64,000 bases of DNA from an uncultured Alphaproteobacteria bacterium (GCA_937872985.1 CALMUW010000087.1:1-64000); one strand, 5' to 3'. Positions 18,129 through 28,715 are shown, counted from the stretch's first letter. Numbers and translations are program-made. The notes: generated from the letters alone by a model not told the origin.

Positions 18129-20753
18129 GTGACCAGCGCCCTGCCCCCCACTCTGGAAGATCTGCGCCAGTCGCCGCTCGCCGCCTGGCTGTGGGATGGC
18201 GAGCGCGGGCGTATCGTCTGGGCCAACCGGCCCGGCATCACCGCCTTTGCCGGGCAATCGCTGTTCGATCTGGTGGACCGGCCCTTCGACCGGGCCGAGC
18301 CGGGGGTGGAGCGCATCGCCGAGATGACGCGCAACCTGGCGCGGGGCGACAGCGCGCGGGCCGAACTTTCCTTCCCCTCCACCGGGCAGACCCAGGCCTT
18401 CCACTGCCGCTGCCACATTCACGCCCTGGCCGATGGCCGGGCCGGGCTTCTGGCGGTGGCCGAGCCGCCGGCGGTCACGGCGGCAGCCCTTGCCCCGGAT
18501 CTGGTGCAGTCGGCCTTTGAACATATGGCCATGCCGGCGCTGCTCATGGGGCGGGACGGCAGCTTCCTCGGACTCAATGGTGAAGCGCGCGCCCTGGCGG
18601 GCGGGCGGGCGGATGGCTTTGCCGCCCTGCTGGGTGACGAGGCCCAGGCCAGGGAGCTTGTGGCGCGTCTTGCCGCCACGGCAACGGTGAGCGAGGTCGC
18701 GGCCCTGGCGACCCGCGTGGGGCGCCGCGACATTCGCCTCACCCTGCAACGGCTGGCCGAGGGCCAGGATGCGCCCATCCTGCTGCTCATGGACGATGTG
18801 ACCGACCGGCGGCAGCTGGAGCGCCAGATGGACGTGGCCCCGCCCGTGGCCGGAACGCCGCTGGCGGAGGCCGAGGCCAAGGCCTTCGAGACGCTGGGGC
18901 ATCAGATCAACCATGCGCTGGTGCGCCGCCCCGCCGCGCCCGAGGCGGCAGCGCCCGTGGCCGCGGCGGAACCGCCACCCCCGCCTGCCCCTCGGCGCCA
19001 GGCTGCCACCATTCCCGCCATCCTGACCCAGGCCATGGACCGGCTGGAGCGCGCGACCTTCATCATCGCGGGCGACGGCGTGGCCTACATCAACCGGCCG
19101 GGGCTGGCCGCCACGGGCCATGCCACCATGGAGGAGGCCATCAACGATGCGGCCCTGTGGGCGCTCCTGACCGGCACGCCATCATCCGGCCCGGTCGCGG
19201 CCGTGCTGGACAATGGCCAGCGGCTTTCGGGCTGCCTGGAGGTGATGAAGGTGGCCTGGCAGGGTGGACCCGCCCGCCAGTTGGTCTTCACCGCCGACAG
19301 GAACGCGCCGGTCATGTCTGAACCTGTTCCGGCACCCCAGCCCGCCGTGGTGCCGGACCCCTTTGCCGCTGCCGCTGCGCCGGTCGTGGACCCCTTCACC
19401 GCGCCGCCGCCTCTTTCGGCCCGTGCTGAGCCTCACCCTGCCTTAGATCCCTTCGCCGGTCCGCAGCCCGGCTCACCTGATGCCGGGGCTGATCCCCGCC
19501 CCGATCCCTTTGCGCCGCCCGCCGAACCGGCGGCGGCCAGGCCCGTGCCGGAGCTTAATCCCTTCGCCGCAGCCGGGCCGGCAACGCCTGCCATCGTCAT
19601 CCCCGCGCCTCTGCCGGAACCGCCGGTGCCCAGCGCCACGGCGGATGACGAGTTGCGCGCCATTCTCGACACGGTGGCCGATGGCATCATCACGCTCGAC
19701 GCCAAGGGCCATATCCACACCTTCTCCGCCGGGGCCGAGGCGATCTTCGGCTACCGGCTGGCCGAGGTGGTGGACCGGCCGCTGGCCGACCTGTTGACGC
19801 CCGACAGCCGCAAGGTGCTGAACGCCTATCTCGCCTCGCTCGACGGGCCGGGGCTGGCCTCGGTGTTCAACGATGGCCGCGAGGTCACCGCCGTGGTGCG
19901 CCAGGGCGGCGAGGTGCCGCTGTTCCTCACCGTCGGGCTGTTGCAGTCGCCGCGCTCGCTCGCCTCCTTCTGTGCCGTGGTGCGCGACATCACCCAGTGG
20001 AAGCGGAGCGAGGCCGACCTGCGCGAGGCGCGCGACCGGGCCGAAGAGGTGAGCCGCCAGAAGTCGGACTTCCTCGCCCATATCAGCCATGAATTGCGCA
20101 CACCGCTCAATGCCATCATGGGCTTTTCCGACGCCATGCAGGGCGAACGCTTCGGCCCCCTCAATGACAAGTATCGCGCCTATGCCCACGACATTCACGA
20201 GAGCGGCGGCCACCTGTTGTCGCTGATCAATGACCTGCTCGACCTGTCCAGGGTGGAGGCGGGCAAGCTCGAACTGAATTTCACCTCGGTCGATCTGGCC
20301 GCCGTGACCGACCATGGCTTGCGCATGTTGCAGGAACCGGCGGCGGTGGCGCGGGTGGTCATGCGCCGCGCCTTTGCCGAGGGCCTGCCGCCGGTGGTGG
20401 CGGACCTGCGCGCCATGCGCCAGATCATCATCAACCTCCTGTCCAATGCCATCAAGTTCACCGAACCGGGCGGACAGGTCATCGTGGCGGCGGAACTGTT
20501 GCCGTCGGGCGAGCTGGCGCTGCGCGTCAAGGATACGGGCATCGGCATGTCGGCCAAGGATCTGAAGGCGGCGCTGGAACCCTTTGCCCGGGTGGAGACC
20601 GAGGGCCGGGGGCGGCAGGGCACGGGCCTTGGCCTGCCCCTCACCAAGGCGCTGACCGAGGCCAACCGGGCACGCTTCGAGATTTCCTCCGAGCCGCGCA
20701 AGGGCACGCTGGTGGAAGTGATCTTCCCGACCACGCGAGTCCTGGCGGAATAG
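18129..20753 (+). CDS. PAS-domain sensor histidine kinase (PdhS/DivJ-like)
   Basis: 874-aa cytoplasmic hybrid-free histidine kinase. Order: degenerate PAS-like segments (about 10-110, 130-240 and 300-400), a Pro/Ala linker with five (D/N)PF motifs (about 408-481), a clear PAS domain (about 500-625), HisKA with the phospho-acceptor H654 in ISHELRTPLNAI, and HATPase with NLLSNAIKF (N box), DTGIGM (G1) and GTGLGLPLTKAL (G2). The HisKA region (YAHDIHESGGHLLSLINDLLDLSRVEAGK in outline) resembles the PdhS/DivJ cell-cycle kinases of Hyphomicrobiales. GTG 18129 is preferred over GTG 18081 because the leader before it lacks domain similarity. No membrane segment. The kinase's response regulator is not adjacent; DivK is only a guess. 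Confidence 0.85.
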   Translation: MTSALPPTLEDLRQSPLAAWLWDGERGRIVWANRPGITAFAGQSLFDLVDRPFDRAEPGVERIAEMTRNLARGDSARAELSFPSTGQTQAFHCRCHIHALADGRAGLLAVAEPPAVTAAALAPDLVQSAFEHMAMPALLMGRDGSFLGLNGEARALAGGRADGFAALLGDEAQARELVARLAATATVSEVAALATRVGRRDIRLTLQRLAEGQDAPILLLMDDVTDRRQLERQMDVAPPVAGTPLAEAEAKAFETLGHQINHALVRRPAAPEAAAPVAAAEPPPPPAPRRQAATIPAILTQAMDRLERATFIIAGDGVAYINRPGLAATGHATMEEAINDAALWALLTGTPSSGPVAAVLDNGQRLSGCLEVMKVAWQGGPARQLVFTADRNAPVMSEPVPAPQPAVVPDPFAAAAAPVVDPFTAPPPLSARAEPHPALDPFAGPQPGSPDAGADPRPDPFAPPAEPAAARPVPELNPFAAAGPATPAIVIPAPLPEPPVPSATADDELRAILDTVADGIITLDAKGHIHTFSAGAEAIFGYRLAEVVDRPLADLLTPDSRKVLNAYLASLDGPGLASVFNDGREVTAVVRQGGEVPLFLTVGLLQSPRSLASFCAVVRDITQWKRSEADLREARDRAEEVSRQKSDFLAHISHELRTPLNAIMGFSDAMQGERFGPLNDKYRAYAHDIHESGGHLLSLINDLLDLSRVEAGKLELNFTSVDLAAVTDHGLRMLQEPAAVARVVMRRAFAEGLPPVVADLRAMRQIIINLLSNAIKFTEPGGQVIVAAELLPSGELALRVKDTGIGMSAKDLKAALEPFARVETEGRGRQGTGLGLPLTKALTEANRARFEISSEPRKGTLVEVIFPTTRVLAE

Positions 20754-22712
<1,959 letters not shown>

Positions 22713-22813
22713 GGGCGTGTCCGTTTTCCTGTGCTGTGCGGGCCTTGTGGCCCCTGGGGCGACCTTCTATCAACCGCCATGAAAGGGCCGCAAGTGGCGG
22801 ATGGTATGGGGCG

Positions 22814-24694
22814 ATGGCCTTCCTGAAAACAAAATCCGGCATGGCGGTGATCGCCCTGGCCGCCAGTCTTGTGCTGGCCCTGGTCTGGCTGCTGCTGGCA
22901 CCCTCTGCGGTCAGCGCCAGGCTGGCCGACGAGTTGATGCGCCGCACCGGCCGCAGCCTGACGGTGGCGACGACGCGGCTTTCCCTGCTGCCGCAGCCCG
23001 CCGTGGTGCTGAAGGGGGCGAGGCTTGCCAGTGCCGCGGGCATGGAAGGGGCGCTGCTCAGCGCCGAGACGGTGCGGGTGCCGGTGAGCCTCGGCGGTCT
23101 TTTGACCCGGCGCTTCCGGGTGGAAAATATCATGATCGACGGCGCGGCGCTGGCGCTCAGCATCGATGGCAAGGGCCGCACCAGTTTTGCCAACAGCGAG
23201 GCCACGGGCGATAACGCCGCCGCGCCCGACAGCCCCGACGCGCCGCGCCGCCACAAGCCGCTCCATATCGATTTCAGCAACACCAGCGTGAGCTTCGCCG
23301 ATGCCCGCAGCGGCAACCGCTTTGCCGCCGCCAATGGCGTGGGCAGTTTTGACTTCAACACGGCGGGCGAGGTCAATGTGCAGGGCACGGCGACAGTCGG
23401 CGGCGAGGCGGCGGCCTATACGGTTTACCTCGCCGATCTGGCCCGGCTGGCGGACGATGGCTCGCCCTTCGACTTCACCCTCAGGGGCCTGGGCGGGGCC
23501 TTCACCTACACGGGCCGGCTTTCCACCCGCACCACGCTCAACCTTGCCGGCCAGGCGAGCCTTGACAGCGCCGACCTGCGGCGCACGCTGAGCTGGCTCG
23601 GCTTGCCGGTGTCGGGCACGGCGGGGGTGGAGGAGGTCGAGGCCCATGGGGCGGGCGCCGCCGCGGGGGGGTACTTCACCGTCAAGGGTCTGGGGGCCGC
23701 CATGGACGGCATGTCGGCCCAGGGCACGGCCAGCGCCGATTTCAGCGGTGAGAAGCCCATGCTGCGCGCGCGCCTGGCGATGGAGACGCTTGATGTCACG
23801 CCCCATGTGTTGCGCAGCGGCGATGATCCCCTGCCGGCCGGCAAGGGCGACGCAACGCCTGCCGCCGCCTGGTCGGAACAGTTCTGGGATGCCTCGGGGC
23901 TGGCCGCGCTCAACGCCGAGGTTGCGGTGGCGGCGCGGCGGCTGGTGCTGGGGCAATTGACCATGGGCCCGGCGGAGGTGTCCGCCACCTTGAGCAATGG
24001 CCGGCTCACCGCCACCGTGACGACGCAGGGTCTGGAGGGCGGCACCGGCACCATCACCACGAAGCTCGACGGCACCGGACCCCTGCCCCATCTCGATCTG
24101 GATCTCGACCTCAAGGGCGTGGCGGCGGAGGGCTTCCTGCCCAAGCTTCTGGGCTTTGACTGGCTGGCGGGGCCGCTTGCCGTGTCCGCCAGACTATCGG
24201 CCGACGGCAATTCGCAGGCCCGGCTCATCTCCACCCTCTCCGGCACGGCTGACCTGTCGCTCAGCGACGGGCGCATCATCGGCATCGACCTCGACCGGCT
24301 GGCGGCGACGGTGGTAGCCGCGGTGAGCGATGGCTGGGGCATCGAGCCCGAGCGCATGACGGCGCTGTCCCGCGCTTCGGCCCATTTCACCCTGCGCGAC
24401 GGCATTGCCGCGAGCGACGACATCAAGCTTGCGGGCACGGGCCTGTCGGTTGCGGCACAGGGTGATATCGACATTCTGCGGCGCGCGGTGAATCTCGCCG
24501 CACGGCCCAGCCTGACGGGCGGCGGCGGCGACCGCAAGCTGCCGGTGGCGGTGACGCTGGCCGGGCCGTGGGACGGACCGAAGATCAGCGCCGATACGGC
24601 GGGCACCCTGCACGACCTCGGCGTGGACAAGCGCGATGTGAAAAAGGCGCTGAAGGCGGGCAAGAAAATCCTCAAGTCGATCACCGGCAATTGA
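22814..24694 (+). CDS. AsmA family protein
   Basis: 626-aa inner-membrane-anchored periplasmic protein. One N-terminal membrane helix (about 10-30, ALAASLVLALVWLLL) is followed by the AsmA N-terminal pattern with LMRRTGRSLTVATTRLSLLPQPAVVLKGARL (in outline, about 40-70), a long beta-rich repetitive body and the AsmA C-terminal block near 490-600 (GTADLSLSDGRIIGIDL). AsmA proteins are related to bridge-type lipid transporters between membranes; substrate unknown. The ATG at 22814 starts just before the membrane helix; an upstream frame extension has no such features. It is divergent from the acetoacetyl-CoA synthetase gene and 30 bp before moaE. Confidence 0.85.
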   Translation: MAFLKTKSGMAVIALAASLVLALVWLLLAPSAVSARLADELMRRTGRSLTVATTRLSLLPQPAVVLKGARLASAAGMEGALLSAETVRVPVSLGGLLTRRFRVENIMIDGAALALSIDGKGRTSFANSEATGDNAAAPDSPDAPRRHKPLHIDFSNTSVSFADARSGNRFAAANGVGSFDFNTAGEVNVQGTATVGGEAAAYTVYLADLARLADDGSPFDFTLRGLGGAFTYTGRLSTRTTLNLAGQASLDSADLRRTLSWLGLPVSGTAGVEEVEAHGAGAAAGGYFTVKGLGAAMDGMSAQGTASADFSGEKPMLRARLAMETLDVTPHVLRSGDDPLPAGKGDATPAAAWSEQFWDASGLAALNAEVAVAARRLVLGQLTMGPAEVSATLSNGRLTATVTTQGLEGGTGTITTKLDGTGPLPHLDLDLDLKGVAAEGFLPKLLGFDWLAGPLAVSARLSADGNSQARLISTLSGTADLSLSDGRIIGIDLDRLAATVVAAVSDGWGIEPERMTALSRASAHFTLRDGIAASDDIKLAGTGLSVAAQGDIDILRRAVNLAARPSLTGGGGDRKLPVAVTLAGPWDGPKISADTAGTLHDLGVDKRDVKKALKAGKKILKSITGN

Positions 24695-24724
24695 ACCTTC
24701 AGCGGCGCGGTGGCATGTAGGGCC

Positions 24725-25180
24725 ATGATCCGGGTTCAGGAACAGACCTTCGACGTGGGCCATGAGCTGGCGGGCTTCCGCGCCGCCCATGGCCGCGACG
24801 GCGCCACCGCGCTGTTTGTCGGCTCGGTCCGCGATGTCTCCGAGGGGCGCGATGTCTCGGCCATGACGCTGGAGCACTATCCCGGCATGACGGAACAGGC
24901 GCTGGCCGAGATCGAGGCCGAGGCGCAGGCGCGCTGGCCGCTGTCGGCCTCCCTCATCATCCACCGCTTTGGCCGCCTCATGCCGGGTGACGACATCGTG
25001 CTGGTCATCACCGCCGCGCCGCACCGCGAGGAGGCCTTTGCCGCCTGCCAGTTCCTGATGGACTGGCTGAAGACCAAGGCACCCTTCTGGAAGCTGGAGG
25101 AGGGCAGCGACGGCCCGCGCTGGGTTGATGCCAAGGACAGCGACGATGCCGCCGCCGCCCGCTGGAAGGACCAGCCTTGA
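24725..25180 (+). CDS. moaE: Molybdopterin synthase catalytic subunit MoaE
   Basis: 151-aa large subunit of molybdopterin synthase; with MoaD it adds the dithiolene sulfurs to cyclic pyranopterin. The active-site lysines match the E. coli pair: K116 and K123 in DWLKTKAPFWK; the substrate loop GSVRD is at 33-37 and HR-G--PGD at 80-89. ATG 24725 follows the AsmA stop by 30 bp. Its stop overlaps the next start as TTGA. moaD, often directly upstream, is not here, so it must be elsewhere in the genome. Confidence 0.95.
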   Translation: MIRVQEQTFDVGHELAGFRAAHGRDGATALFVGSVRDVSEGRDVSAMTLEHYPGMTEQALAEIEAEAQARWPLSASLIIHRFGRLMPGDDIVLVITAAPHREEAFAACQFLMDWLKTKAPFWKLEEGSDGPRWVDAKDSDDAAAARWKDQP

Positions 25181-25755
25181 GTTCTGGCCGGCCCTGGCGC
25201 TCTCGCCGTCCCTATCAGCCGGGACCGACCCGGCCCCTGTGGCGCAGCCTCATTGACCTCGCGGTGTTTCTGGCGGCCCTGGTGCTGGTGCTCGCAGCCC
25301 TGCGCATGATGGGGGTGACGGAGGTGCAGGGGTCGCGCGCCCAGGTGATAGACGGCGACTCCCTTACCCTCAAGGACCAGGAAATCCGCCTCAACGGCAT
25401 CGATGCGCCGGAATATACCGAAAGCTGCAAGGACGCGGGCGGGCGCGACTACCCCTGCGGCAAGCAGGCGGCCAACGCGCTGCGCGGGCTGGTGCGCGGG
25501 CGCGCGGTGACCTGCCAGACGGGCGAGGCCGACCGCTATGGCCGGGCCGTGTCGGTGTGCTGGGCGGGCGAGGTGGAGTTGAACCGCGAGATGGTGCGCC
25601 TTGGCTGGGCCACGGCCTATCTGCGCCACAGCCACGATTACATCGGCGAGGAAAAGGAAGCCCGCGCCACCAAACGCGGCATCTGGCAGGGCACCTTCGA
25701 GGAACCGGAAGCCTATCGCGCCCGCAATCGCAGCACCGAGAGCCGACCGGAATAG
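25177..25755 (+). CDS. Membrane-anchored thermonuclease-family protein
   Basis: 192-aa SNase-like protein. A cytoplasmic Arg/Pro-rich start is followed by one membrane helix (about 24-46) and a periplasmic staphylococcal-nuclease domain: VIDGDSLTL (about 58-66), RLNGIDAPEY (about 72-81) and DRYGRAV (about 119-125), which hold the Ca2+ and catalytic residues. Start is TTG 25177 in a TTGA overlap with moaE, with AAGGA 6 nt upstream. The target (DNA or RNA) is not deducible; many relatives are called thermonuclease family proteins. It ends the GC-rich block before the RT island. Confidence 0.88.
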   Translation: MSSGRPWRSRRPYQPGPTRPLWRSLIDLAVFLAALVLVLAALRMMGVTEVQGSRAQVIDGDSLTLKDQEIRLNGIDAPEYTESCKDAGGRDYPCGKQAANALRGLVRGRAVTCQTGEADRYGRAVSVCWAGEVELNREMVRLGWATAYLRHSHDYIGEEKEARATKRGIWQGTFEEPEAYRARNRSTESRPE

Positions 25756-25852
25756 CCGGGCAGGTTGAGATTGCGGTGCCGGAAGGTTCGGCATAACATC
25801 GCGGTGTGACGGCAATCGATTTCTCAATGAAGCCGCACGCCTTCGATCATCG

Positions 25853-25870
25853 GCGCCCCTTCTGGGGTGC
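25853..25870 (+). other. Hairpin upstream of the RT gene
   Basis: G-C-G-CCCC (25853-25859), loop TTCT, GGGG-TGC (25864-25870): a 7-bp stem with one G-U pair. It lies between the thermonuclease stop and the RT start in the 207-nt leader 25756-25962. No T-run follows, so it could be part of a structured leader or ncRNA, or a chance structure. The rest of the leader shows no other clear element. Confidence 0.35.
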
Positions 25871-25950
25871 GACGTATTGTAGGGAGGACGGAGGCAGCAA
25901 AGTGGTCAAGACCGGGGCTTCTTGCCGACCTTCTCGCTAGACTTCCGCCC

Positions 25951-25956
25951 TATACT
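25951..25956 (+). promoter_or_regulatory. Possible -10 element of the RT gene
   Basis: TATACT at 25951-25956 (5 of 6 to the consensus) with no good -35 at 16-18 nt. Transcription from it would start near 25963, exactly at the ATG, giving a leaderless message unless the TTG at 26029 is used. Confidence 0.35.
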
Positions 25957-25962
25957 CTTGCA

Positions 25963-27657
25963 ATGGTTGCAGAAAGGACGGGCTGCTGCGTAAGCTGCAA
26001 GTTCCAGCTCAGCAACGAGGGTAGTACTTTGCAGGTTTCCCAAGATCACTTTAGGCGTGCCGCGCTGGAAATAGGGAAGAGCGGAGAGAACGACACGCTA
26101 CCTTATGACATTGACGCTGGTTTCATTCGAGACAGGGCAGAAGACCTCTCAAGAATTTGTTTCAACTTGTTTGAGTCAATAAACGCGAGAACTCAGAAGA
26201 ACGCTGCAGGGTATGTAAATGAATTGACGATTGGGGCCGAGCGACTGCTGACCCCTTCTGGCTCCCATGGGTTTAGAATAACCACAAGAATCCATCCATT
26301 CTGGAACCTTTACTTGAATGGATTAGGTATTGCCATCGCTGAGGCGAATGAGGCAAACCGCAGTCAAAGGGCGCACTCCTATAGGTTGGGTGGAGAAGCT
26401 CCCTCCTACTTCGACAGAACGAGGTCTTGGCGAACCTACAAAGAGGCTACCCTTGCAGAGGAGGCGCTGAAAGCGGCTGGCAGTGTTGTCGTGCAGACAG
26501 ACATTTCGAGCTTCTATGAGCACATCTACCATCACCGGCTCGAGAACGTCATCCGTGATCTAGGCGCAGAAAATTCGACGGTTGCGGTTCAGGTTGACCG
26601 CATCCTAAGCAAACTTGCGGCTGGCAGGTCTTTCGGGCTTCCAGTCGGCGGTCAGTGCGCGCGCATCTTGGCAGAAGTGATGATGACGCCGATTGACAGG
26701 TCGCTTTCGGATGCTGGCATCATCTGGCATCGCTACGTTGACGACTTCACCTTGATATGCAGTTCCCAGCACGACGCATACAAGGCGCTTTCCGTCCTGT
26801 CCCACGCGCTTGCTGACTATGGACTTTCACTGAACAGAACCAAGACGACCATTTTGAGTGCCAAGCACTATTCCGACTATGTGGCTGCGCAGTTGGGAGA
26901 CGGTGAAGATGCCAGCGTTGCCTTGCGAGAACTTGATTTGCATTTCGATCCTTATTCAGATGCAGCAAACGCTGAGTATGAGCAGCTTAAAAAGTCATTT
27001 GATGACATAGATGTCCAGTTTCTGCTCGATCTCGAAAAGGAGAAGTCGCAGCCTGACAGTTTCGTTCTTGCGCAGATCGGTCGCGCTCTGAAGTTTCAAA
27101 AGCCAAAGGTTGCCGCTCAATTGTGCGCTACTCTGCTGGACCCCAAGAACTTGGATTCATTCCGGGCCTCTTGGTCCAAGATAATGCGTGGTGTCTATTC
27201 GGTGCGAGCGAACTCTGATTTTGCGGTCGTGTTCCAGCAAATTGACGATCTTCTCGACCAAGTGCCGCAGTCAGCACCCCACCTCCTGATGCCAGAGGCG
27301 AACAACTTGCACTATCTGCGCGCGATACGCTTTGCGCGAACAGATGCGAGGGGGGCATATGTCCGGCGCGTATTCGACACCAGTTCCTCTCCTGCTGTAA
27401 AGCGCGCTTGCATTGATTGCTGGCGGCAATGGCCCGACAGAGCGAGCTTTAACCGCCTGAGGAACCAGTGGCAGAACCTGAGTCCAGATGAACAGCGCAT
27501 GTTTTGGATAGCGGCTGGAGACTTTGGTGACGAAGGCGAGAAGACAAGGAACCAGCTTCGCCGATCACTCGGTCAAGCATGGCGTCTCGGCTTTGAACCT
27601 AACAATGGGCCTACGTTCGCAGGCTGTTTCGCGGAGTGGTCAGAAAATGGCGCTTAG
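25963..27657 (+). CDS. Reverse transcriptase, defence-associated (DRT/UG-like)
   Basis: 564-aa RNA-directed DNA polymerase. RT motifs, numbered from ATG 25963: HPFWNLYL at 111-118, motif A TDISSFYEHIYHHRL at 179-193 (D180), motif B-like GLPVGGQCARILAE at 225-238, catalytic YVDDF at 258-262, and LNRTKTTIL at 290-298. The remaining 250 residues look all-helical with repeated hydrophobic patterns, as in Abi/UG class RTs; there is no maturase, endonuclease or retron VTG feature. The family-like N-terminus (DHFRRAALEIGKSGENDTLP) begins at 28, so TTG 26029, with ACGAGGG 7 nt upstream, may be the real start. It overlaps the next gene by 11 nt. Anti-phage function is inferred; the exact DRT/UG type cannot be told by eye. 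Confidence 0.85.
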   Translation: MVAERTGCCVSCKFQLSNEGSTLQVSQDHFRRAALEIGKSGENDTLPYDIDAGFIRDRAEDLSRICFNLFESINARTQKNAAGYVNELTIGAERLLTPSGSHGFRITTRIHPFWNLYLNGLGIAIAEANEANRSQRAHSYRLGGEAPSYFDRTRSWRTYKEATLAEEALKAAGSVVVQTDISSFYEHIYHHRLENVIRDLGAENSTVAVQVDRILSKLAAGRSFGLPVGGQCARILAEVMMTPIDRSLSDAGIIWHRYVDDFTLICSSQHDAYKALSVLSHALADYGLSLNRTKTTILSAKHYSDYVAAQLGDGEDASVALRELDLHFDPYSDAANAEYEQLKKSFDDIDVQFLLDLEKEKSQPDSFVLAQIGRALKFQKPKVAAQLCATLLDPKNLDSFRASWSKIMRGVYSVRANSDFAVVFQQIDDLLDQVPQSAPHLLMPEANNLHYLRAIRFARTDARGAYVRRVFDTSSSPAVKRACIDCWRQWPDRASFNRLRNQWQNLSPDEQRMFWIAAGDFGDEGEKTRNQLRRSLGQAWRLGFEPNNGPTFAGCFAEWSENGA

Positions 27658-28399
27658 GCGGCTCCCTTTTCGGGACCCAAGAACCGTTGCCCGGGACATC
27701 CCGGGGGTTCTGGATGTGCTGTTCCCACGGCTGAGTGGCGGGCTCGTGGCATCGCTCAACCGGACGGCATTCAAATTTGAAGGCTTAACTGCTGTTCCCG
27801 ACGAGTTGGTTGAACAGAGCGCCCTTCAGAAGGCGATGCTGTTTGAATTGGCCATCGCCCGCGCAGAACGGCTCCTTTCCGGGAAGCTGGAACCTGATTG
27901 GGATGACTGTTTGCAAGTCGCGGCGAAACGGCAGGGCAGGCACTATGATGCCAAGGTTCCGGCGGTGATAGCTGAATGTGACAGGCAGGTGGCGGAGCAC
28001 TCGGCTCAGAACCTTGTCGAAATGCTGCGGCGTGTGCAGGGGCAACACCCCAAGTTCAAGCTGAAGGCCAGCCCGGCGATCCCGGGGATGGGATGGATCG
28101 CAACTGGAGCGGCGGATTTCTCACTTGGTAGCATTCTTATCGAGGTGAAACATACCGACCGAAACTTTGTTTCGGGCGACTTCCGGCAGGTCCTGATGTA
28201 TTGGGTCCTGAAGTATGCCTCCTCGATCGAAGGCGAGTTGGACGTGTGGTCCGATTGCCTGCTTCTGAACCCGCGTAGGAACTCGGCCTTGCTGGTGAAT
28301 TTTGACAAGCTACTTCGCTCTGCTTCCGCGGGTTCCAGTCGCGTCGAAGTGTATGAGCTCCTGCGGTCCATTGTCGGCCATGACTTGGAGAGGAGGTAG
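27647..28399 (+). CDS. RT-linked protein with a PD-(D/E)XK-like nuclease signature
   Basis: 250-aa protein I do not recognise as a named family. The N-terminal half is helical (VLDVLFPRLSGGLV, MLFELAIARAERLL). Residues 155-190 fit a PD-(D/E)XK core: D157 in AADFSLG, then E166-V-K168 in ILIEVKHTD, followed by Q181 and Y185 in a helix. No membrane segment. ATG 27647 has GGAG 10 nt upstream and lies inside the RT 3' end (11-nt overlap), so both are translationally coupled. It shares the lower GC of the RT gene. A DNase effector or a cDNA-processing partner of the RT is inferred; the nuclease call rests on one motif. Confidence 0.7.
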   Translation: MALRRLPFRDPRTVARDIPGVLDVLFPRLSGGLVASLNRTAFKFEGLTAVPDELVEQSALQKAMLFELAIARAERLLSGKLEPDWDDCLQVAAKRQGRHYDAKVPAVIAECDRQVAEHSAQNLVEMLRRVQGQHPKFKLKASPAIPGMGWIATGAADFSLGSILIEVKHTDRNFVSGDFRQVLMYWVLKYASSIEGELDVWSDCLLLNPRRNSALLVNFDKLLRSASAGSSRVEVYELLRSIVGHDLERR

Positions 28400-28519
28400 A
28401 GTACCGTTGCGGGGAAGAGCCGGTCGGGATGCGAGTGATTCCGTGAAGGGTAACGTGGGGTAACGGCTCGCACAGACCGTTTGATCTGTAGTATAAGTGC
28501 TTGATTTTCTTGGGATGGA

Positions 28520-28594
28520 TGGTGCTGCGAGAGAGGATTGAACTCTCGACCTCCCCCTTACCAAGGGGGTGCTCTACCACTGAGCTACCGCAGC
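28520..28594 (-). tRNA. tRNA-Thr (GGT)
   Basis: 75 nt with encoded CCA. Minus strand: acceptor GCTGCGG/TCGCAGC, D arm GCTC...GAGC, anticodon arm CCCCC-TTGGTAA-GGGGG (anticodon GGT), T arm with TTCAATC, A73. Its 3' end faces the RT island 120 bp away. Confidence 0.97.
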
Positions 28595-28715
28595 AGGCCG
28601 GTTCAGATGGGCCGGACACATGCCACAGCCCGCGCCCCGGCGCAACCCTTACAGAGGTTTTGGCCATGATGGTTCAAAACCACGGCTCTGGCGGACGCTT
28701 CCGCCACGGCCTGGC

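Larger units (their letters stand above)
25900..28500 (+). other. Lower-GC genomic island: RT plus nuclease-like gene
   Basis: Between the thermonuclease gene and tRNA-Thr, the base composition drops visibly (AT-rich codons such as AAT, TTT, ACT, AGA, ATA are frequent) compared with the GC-rich genes on both sides. It holds exactly two overlapping genes of foreign character and no integrase or transposase. The right edge stops about 120 bp from the 3' end of tRNA-Thr, a common integration target, but no duplicated tRNA end was found. Horizontal origin is inferred. Confidence 0.75.

Noticed and set aside
25963-27657. Retron or group II intron RT
   Set aside because: No VTG-type retron motif, no msr/msd-like inverted repeats upstream, and no maturase or endonuclease domain; the long helical C-terminus fits Abi/UG RTs better.
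25756-28594. Integration of the RT island into tRNA-Thr with flanking att repeats
   Set aside because: The 3' part of tRNA-Thr (28520-28560) was compared by eye with the region 25740-25960; no repeat beyond a few bases was found, and there is no integrase gene.
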